From a bacterium (GTDB lineage Bacteria; Verrucomicrobiota; Kiritimatiellia; UBA8416): a stretch of DNA of 10,704 nucleotides. The translations under genes and the position numbers were made by a program. Under the pieces are notes generated by a model, which made no database searches, was not told the DNA's origin, and worked only from the letters and a program-made list of their open reading frames with translations. This document shows positions 7,516 to 10,704 of the stretch, in pieces (positions within the stretch are counted from its first letter, which is position 1; each line of letters begins with the position of its first letter). The stretch covers positions 1 to 10,704 of the forward strand of contig JAIFLS010000103.1 of the NCBI GenBank assembly GCA_020048935.1, read 5' to 3'.

Positions 7516-7999
7516 ACAGATTCGTGTACTGCTCAATGAGCAGGGTCCATCCCTTTATCATGCCTCCAGCCACCACACAGAGCTTCCAGCCCATGAACCC
7601 CAGGCAGCCAAGGATCGACAGGATAAACAACATTCCGGCGATCCGGATCAACCGGTAGCAACGGGAGTGCTCAAGAGATTGTCCCTTGGTTCCATAGATC
7701 TGGAATGACTTGTAGGGCGCATCCTGATAGGCTCCGACCAGACTGCCGGTGCGCGGATCAAAGTGGTAGCCCTTCGGCCCCTGCTCACGCTGTTGGAGCA
7801 TCCGCCGGGTCTTCTTTGCCCATTGGAACGTACCGTAGGAGGCACCCGAAGCGGCGATCCGGCTTTCGATATACTGCTCGATGTCCGCGCGGTTTGCCTT
7901 GATGAAGTAAGCCGCATAAGCGCGCCTGGCCAGCGACCAGTCTGCCCCGCCCCCCTGCCACAGAGTCGCCACAAAACTCTCGATATCGGGTTCAGCCAT
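7514..7999 (-). CDS. Hypothetical 161-aa single-pass membrane protein
   Basis: I do not recognise this protein. It begins MAEPDIESFVATLWQGGGAD. Residues 1-75 look helical and charged, with Trp and Tyr at WSLARRAYAAYF. A segment HFDPRTGSLVGAY (79-91) is followed by one strong hydrophobic stretch (about 117-146, LIRIAGMLFILSILGCLGF) and a short tail. The likely topology is one C-terminal membrane anchor with the soluble part in the cytoplasm. ATG 7999-7997 is preferred because GGGGGA lies five bases upstream; an in-frame GTG at 8014 sits before that site and would overlap the neighbouring zinc-ribbon gene. It is the last gene of the minus-strand small-gene cluster, 27 bases after the repaired end of the zinc-ribbon frame, and converges on the M48 peptidase gene. 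Confidence 0.65.
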   Translation of the reverse strand: MAEPDIESFVATLWQGGGADWSLARRAYAAYFIKANRADIEQYIESRIAASGASYGTFQWAKKTRRMLQQREQGPKGYHFDPRTGSLVGAYQDAPYKSFQIYGTKGQSLEHSRCYRLIRIAGMLFILSILGCLGFMGWKLCVVAGGMIKGWTLLIEQYTNL

Positions 8000-8026
8000 A
8001 TAATCCCCCGTCACGCAACATTCGGG

Positions 8027-8202
8027 CTACGGAATCTTCTCATGCGCCTTGCGCCCATACACCTTTTCGTAGGCCCTGCACTGGGGGCAGAGAACCAGAA
8101 AAGCAAGCCGCACTGTTTCCTGCGGGCATGCTTGCACGCCGGACATCTCAAGCAGCCTTCCGCCAGTTCGCGGTCCCGTGCCGTAATGGTTGGCGCACTC
8201 AT
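8027..8202 (-). pseudogene. Small zinc-ribbon protein gene, apparently frameshifted
   Basis: From ATG 8202 (AGGGGG seven bases upstream) the frame reads MSAPTITARDRELAEG and then CLRCPACKHARRKQCGLLFW, where C20-P-A-C23 is the first half of a zinc ribbon. It then loses its family-like character (SAPSAGPTKRCMGARR) and ends at 8011. In another frame, starting at about 8090, the same strand reads CPQCRAYEKVYGRKAHEKIP and stops at TAG 8029-8027: a perfect second CxxC knuckle with a conserved-looking tail. The two halves meet after LLFWF, separated by two bases (TC). One base, or a short stretch of length 3n+1, has been lost. The intact protein would be about 58 residues or slightly more, with a four-cysteine zinc site. 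Function is unknown; nucleic-acid binding is only a guess from the basic residues. A sequencing error of one base could also explain it. Confidence 0.6.
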
Positions 8203-8222
8203 CTCGAATCCCCCTTCCGTAA

Positions 8223-8241
8223 CCGGGGCATCCTGCCCCGG
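8223..8241. other. Perfect hairpin between small genes
   Basis: CCGGGGCA (8223-8230), a three-base loop and TGCCCCGG (8234-8241) form an eight-pair GC-rich stem. It lies 22 bases after the stop of the 111-aa gene and about 20 bases before the zinc-ribbon start on the minus strand. No T-run follows, so it fits an mRNA-stabilising or attenuating stem, or a REP-like unit, better than an intrinsic terminator. Confidence 0.5.
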
Positions 8242-8262
8242 ACTGCCAACGCCCGCCCTGCC

Positions 8263-8598
8263 CTATTTCCTTTGCATCGCCTCAACCCGGCGGAGCCATT
8301 CCTGGGTCTCCGGGGTCAACTGTCCGACGTGTTCATCGGTCAAGAGTTGGTTCTTGCGTAATTGCAGGATCATATTACCGAATTGCGAGCGCCGCCAATC
8401 GTTGAAACAGTCAGCGATTATGCCGTCCGCTCGTTTGATGTGTCGATAGAGCTTCAGGTATCTCTCGTGCGCGGTGCCGTCGCGACTCGCGGCCAGACCA
8501 GCAGCCCGCCCGTTGATGCGCTCGCATAGCGTGTGCAGCATCCCGTCATGCAGGCTGCGGATGTATTTCCAGTCTGATTCCCCGAATGGCTCGTTCAT
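8263..8598 (-). CDS. Hypothetical 111-aa protein with FNDWRRS motif
   Basis: I cannot name this family. The protein (MNEPFGESDWKYIRSLHDGM...) appears all-helical and soluble, has no signal or membrane segment, and is rich in Arg, His and Trp. Features that look conserved are WKYIRSLHDGML, an HERYLKLYRHIKRAD helix, FNDWRRS (65-71) and a C-terminal LLTDEHVGQLTPETQEWL that suggests a small helical end domain. The ATG at 8598 is chosen because GGAGGG lies eight bases upstream; the longer GTG start at 8607 falls inside that spacing. It sits between DUF2442 and the zinc-ribbon gene in the same direction, with 102 bases to the former and a strong hairpin before the latter. Compact basic proteins of this kind are common accessory genes. 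I assign no function. Confidence 0.7.
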   Translation of the reverse strand: MNEPFGESDWKYIRSLHDGMLHTLCERINGRAAGLAASRDGTAHERYLKLYRHIKRADGIIADCFNDWRRSQFGNMILQLRKNQLLTDEHVGQLTPETQEWLRRVEAMQRK

Positions 8599-8700
8599 AT
8601 GTAACACCCTCCCGTCGCAGGTTCTGCCGTTCCCCTCTCCCTCTCGTTCCTGTCCACCCCGCCGCTCATATAAAGAATGACGCCCCTGTTGGTCCCACGG

Positions 8701-9006
8701 CTAACCATACTGCGGGTGCTCTTCGGCAACGGCTTGGAGGTGAGTCTCGACCAGCGAATTTTCATAAAGGGATTCAAGCGGGAAGCATAAGTCATAATCG
8801 CCCCAGACCAGATTGCCCCATTCTATGCGGTAGCTATAGAACAATTCCGCATCCAGGAACTTGCGGATTTCGGGGTGTTTGGATGCCTGCAGAAACGGTT
8901 CGAAATCAACCTCTGTGATTTGCCCATCATTAAAACGTATGCGAAGCCGATATCCGTCAATCGGCGTCACACAGGTAATTGCAACCTCGGTTCCTGATTG
9001 CAGCAT
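8701..9006 (-). CDS. DUF2442 domain protein
   Basis: A 101-aa protein beginning MLQSGTEVAITCVTPIDGYR. The pattern 'V.P.dgY.L.I.F.DG....VDF.PFL', then a 'F....IEWGNLVWGDYDLCFPLESLY' end, matches DUF2442. This is a small alpha/beta domain often encoded next to DUF4160, and the pair has been proposed to behave as a toxin-antitoxin-like module. It is the downstream partner here: its ATG lies two bases after the DUF4160 stop, and its ribosome site (AGGAGG, eight bases upstream) is inside the last codons of that gene, so the two are surely cotranscribed. A longer open frame upstream of ATG 9006 only overlaps DUF4160 and is not used. The gene is more A/T-rich than the chemotaxis-like operon. Which partner would be toxin or antitoxin cannot be told from sequence. 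Confidence 0.85.
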   Translation of the reverse strand: MLQSGTEVAITCVTPIDGYRLRIRFNDGQITEVDFEPFLQASKHPEIRKFLDAELFYSYRIEWGNLVWGDYDLCFPLESLYENSLVETHLQAVAEEHPQYG

Positions 9007-9008
9007 GA

Positions 9009-9311
9009 TTATAGCCTCCTGGTTATTCGTTCGGACGTAATAGGCTTGTGCAGCACAAAATAGTCCACCCATTTCCTGACGATATCATCGGCATAAGCTG
9101 ACACCAATGTCTTGAAATTAGCAAGCTGTACGGGATCCAGCGGCCTACGGCCTTTGACGTCCCGAAAGGACACACCGATAACGGTGCCGTTTTGGATATC
9201 GAGTTCAGCCCGGCATTCCGCTCCTTGATATACACCATGGACATGCACGGGGTCGTGCTCGTTCGCGTAAAACAGGACGATCAAGCCGAAGTATTCATAA
9301 AGTTTTGGCAT
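9009..9311 (-). CDS. DUF4160 domain protein
   Basis: A 100-aa protein, the usual DUF4160 length. It begins MPKLYEYFGLIVLFYANEHD and continues PVHVHGVYQGAECRAELDIQNG. The early 'G..I..Y..eHdP.HvH..Y.G..a..di..G' pattern, with its two histidines (HVH), is the hallmark of the family. It ends with a helical WVDYFVLHKPI segment. The start at 9311 has AGGAG six bases upstream. It is the first gene of the minus-strand cluster and is directly followed by DUF2442. These two families frequently occur together in mobile or defence-type gene neighbourhoods, but no biochemical activity is firmly established, so the toxin-antitoxin idea is an inference. The lower G+C of both genes fits recent acquisition. 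Confidence 0.85.
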   Translation of the reverse strand: MPKLYEYFGLIVLFYANEHDPVHVHGVYQGAECRAELDIQNGTVIGVSFRDVKGRRPLDPVQLANFKTLVSAYADDIVRKWVDYFVLHKPITSERITRRL

Positions 9312-9718
9312 CCATTACTCCTTTAACAATTCCGAATTTCGCCTTTACCCCACGCTCCCCGTCAACGTCTCCGGCACCCCCGGCAATATCACATGCCGTC
9401 TGAACATAATCACACCCTGTTTCATTCTCCCGCCAGCCGCCAGCTCGGCGCAAGTGAAGAATGGCGAGACGTGACCCCACCGCCCCTATCCAGAATCACC
9501 TTCTCCCTTCGGATTGTGAAAATCCGACCTTGCAGATCGGGTTCAACGGCTGTTTCCTGCTTTAGTTGTCTTTCTTTGGCTGCGCTCACACCTTCCCCTC
9601 TCTTGTCACACACGCCTGCAAGTCACATCAAGGACGCTACAGTAGATACCAGTTTCCGCACGGTGCCTCAAACATAAAAGCGAGCAATCGGGAGCCATTA
9701 GCCGCCGAGATCAGCGGT
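9312..9718. other. Gene-free interval with repeat-like elements
   Basis: About 400 bases between the DUF4160 start and the transposase stop, with no open frame that looks like a protein. It contains a short motif AATGGCGAGACGTGACCCC (9460-9478), which I recall as resembling a sequence recurrent in environmental bacterial genomes, and a hairpin at 9509-9527. A weak stem (CCGC/GCGG, 9702-9717) lies at the transposase stop. The promoter of the DUF4160/DUF2442 genes should lie in its left part, but I see no convincing -35/-10 pair. Confidence 0.5.
9509..9527. repeat. REP-like hairpin downstream of the transposase
   Basis: TCGGATT (9509-9515), loop GTGAA and AATCCGA (9521-9527) form a perfect seven-pair stem. 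A second, imperfect stem follows (AATCCGACC against GATCGGGTT, 9521-9544). Tandem imperfect palindromes near a Y1/HUH gene resemble REP arrangements, but a single copy in view cannot establish a repeat. Confidence 0.35.
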
Positions 9719-10627
9719 CTACTCGCAGCGGGTGCCAGGGGGGGCAGTGCATAGGGTTTCTACCCAGCGGTTTGCCATCTGGCAAGTCTCGCGAGTCGCA
9801 TCCGGCTGGTCATCGGGGAATGCGGAAAGCCAGAGTGCGCGGTTTTCTAGGAATGGCGTGGTCCAGTTCACGGGGATGGATGCAGGCATCGCCATCGGCT
9901 GCACCCAGATAATCCGGGCCTTGCCGTTCTGCAGGCCTTGCAAGCAGGCCCGCTCACCGGGTGAAAAGAAGGTGCTGCACACAATGCCGTCGAACCGGGC
10001 AAGCTCGGCTTGCAGGGCGACCACCTCCGCCGCCGTTGCCTTGCGCGACACGCGCAGCGCCCGGCGCGGGGCGTTCATCCGTAGCAGCCCGGCATTGCCC
10101 TTGTAGCGGCTTTTCCCCAGCATCCCCTGCGGCACATCGCGCAGCGCCCAGCGCCGAGGGTTGGCCCGCACGTAGTTTTCGCGAATGTCCAGTTCCTCGG
10201 CATCAAAGCAGATCACATCGTAGTAGTTCGGTGCCCACACCTTTTGCTGTTCTGTCCCGCTATAGCGGGAGATTACCCCGCCGCTGCGCCGCCACTGGCG
10301 CGTGACGGCCCCCTTGAACACGTTCATGACCTCGCCCAGTCCCTTGCCTCCCGGCTGCGTAATGCGCACAATGCCGTGAAAATGGTTGGGCATGACCTGC
10401 CAGGCCCCGAGTGCGATATGGCCGTAGTGGCTCGGGATCTGTGCCCAGCAAGTGTCCACTATCTGCCCTAGCGCGTTGGGCTGCATCTTCCCGGCCTTGT
10501 CGACCTCCCCGAAGAAGTGCCGGTGGTAATCAGCCCCCATCGTCACGAAGTACCAGCCGGCCATGGCGTAGTCGCGGCCGTCCATCCGCAGCTTCTGCGA
10601 TATGCTTTTCTTGAGTTCAACAGCCAT
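9719..10627 (-). CDS. REP-associated tyrosine (Y1/HUH) transposase with extra C-terminal domain
   Basis: A 302-aa protein. Residues about 15-165 are a TnpA-REP (Y1 transposase) domain: the GRDYAMAGWYFVTMGADYHR start strand, the HUH metal site HFH (82-84, in WQVMPNHFHGIVRI), and VWAPNYYDVICFDAEEL with the likely catalytic tyrosine at Y135 or Y136, followed by RENYVRANPRRW. Such single-strand endonucleases nick and rejoin DNA at REP palindromes and are usually domesticated rather than freely mobile. About 120 residues follow that the core family lacks: RYKGNAGLLRMNAPRRALRV, then ARFDGIVCSTFFSPGERA, ARIIWVQPMAMPASIPVNW and ENRALWLSAFPDDQPDATRE. The hydrophobic strand/turn pattern suggests a Rossmann-like fold, faintly DprA-like. 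The ATG at 10627 has AAGGGG five bases upstream and lies two bases after the stop of another gene, implying cotranscription with it. Confidence 0.88.
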   Translation of the reverse strand: MAVELKKSISQKLRMDGRDYAMAGWYFVTMGADYHRHFFGEVDKAGKMQPNALGQIVDTCWAQIPSHYGHIALGAWQVMPNHFHGIVRITQPGGKGLGEVMNVFKGAVTRQWRRSGGVISRYSGTEQQKVWAPNYYDVICFDAEELDIRENYVRANPRRWALRDVPQGMLGKSRYKGNAGLLRMNAPRRALRVSRKATAAEVVALQAELARFDGIVCSTFFSPGERACLQGLQNGKARIIWVQPMAMPASIPVNWTTPFLENRALWLSAFPDDQPDATRETCQMANRWVETLCTAPPGTRCE

Positions 10628-10629
10628 GC

Positions 10630-10704
10630 TTACCCCTTGATGAACAGCCGGTTGGTGTTGCCGAATCTGGCATAATACGGCAGGAAAGGCAAGAGTGCCT
10701 GCCA
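10630..10704 (-). CDS. C-terminal end of an unidentified protein (enters from right edge)
   Basis: The last 24 codons of a gene coming from beyond the right edge, ending at TAA 10632-10630. The visible residues end in LPYYARFGNTNRLFIKG, whose composition and balanced codon use look like real protein. The stop lies two bases before the transposase ATG, and its last codons contain the transposase ribosome site. I do not recognise the family. A perfect inverted repeat (GGCAGG 10679-10684, CCTGCC 10698-10703) falls inside these codons. Confidence 0.55.
   Translation of the reverse strand, partial: WQALLPFLPYYARFGNTNRLFIKG

Noticed and set aside
9393..9677. 94-codon plus-strand open frame in the interval before the transposase
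   Set aside because: Composition is Ser/Pro-rich without any recognisable pattern, there is no clear ribosome site, and it runs across the candidate repeat motif and hairpin.
10679..10703. Inverted repeat GGCAGG/CCTGCC near the right edge as a transposon end or REP
   Set aside because: It lies within what appears to be coding sequence of the upstream gene, and only six pairs with a 13-base loop are seen; coincidence is likely.

Overview
The window looks like chromosomal DNA of a GC-rich Gram-negative bacterium. The evidence is the G/C-rich third codon positions, purine-rich Shine-Dalgarno sequences, a CheB/CheR/PAS hybrid protein and a LemA plus M48-peptidase pair. I cannot place it below that level from the sequence alone. 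There are no rRNA, tRNA or CRISPR features, and no classical insertion sequence. The only mobile-type gene is a REP-associated (Y1/HUH) transposase.

Bases 1-4510 (all minus strand) form a sensory/chemotaxis-like operon, read from right to left. First comes a CheB methylesterase - CheR methyltransferase - PAS - coiled coil - PAS hybrid protein. It is followed, through an ATGA overlap, by a PAS-GAF-PAS protein that is broken by a frameshifting internal deletion near 1507. A second ATGA overlap leads to a second CheR-type methyltransferase that runs off the left edge. No chemoreceptor or kinase lies in the window.

Bases 4511-5005 are a divergent control region with a candidate promoter on each strand and an 11-bp palindrome. 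Bases 5006-7428 (plus strand) carry lemA and, overlapping it by one base, an M48 (HtpX-like) membrane metallopeptidase with a long C-terminal extension ending in a TerB-like segment. A candidate terminator follows.

Bases 7514-9311 (minus strand) hold five small genes: a DUF4160 protein coupled to a DUF2442 protein (a pairing often suggested to be toxin-antitoxin-like), an unrecognised 111-aa protein with an FNDWRRS motif, a small zinc-ribbon gene that appears frameshifted, and a 161-aa single-pass membrane protein. The DUF4160/DUF2442 stretch is visibly more A+T-rich than its surroundings, which fits lateral acquisition.

Bases 9312-9718 contain no convincing gene, but they hold a short candidate dispersed motif and a hairpin. 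Bases 9719-10627 (minus strand) encode the HUH transposase, which has an unusual extra C-terminal domain. It starts two bases after the stop codon of an otherwise unseen gene that enters from the right edge. The best leads are the transposase with its extension and its coupled upstream partner, and the two small disrupted genes.
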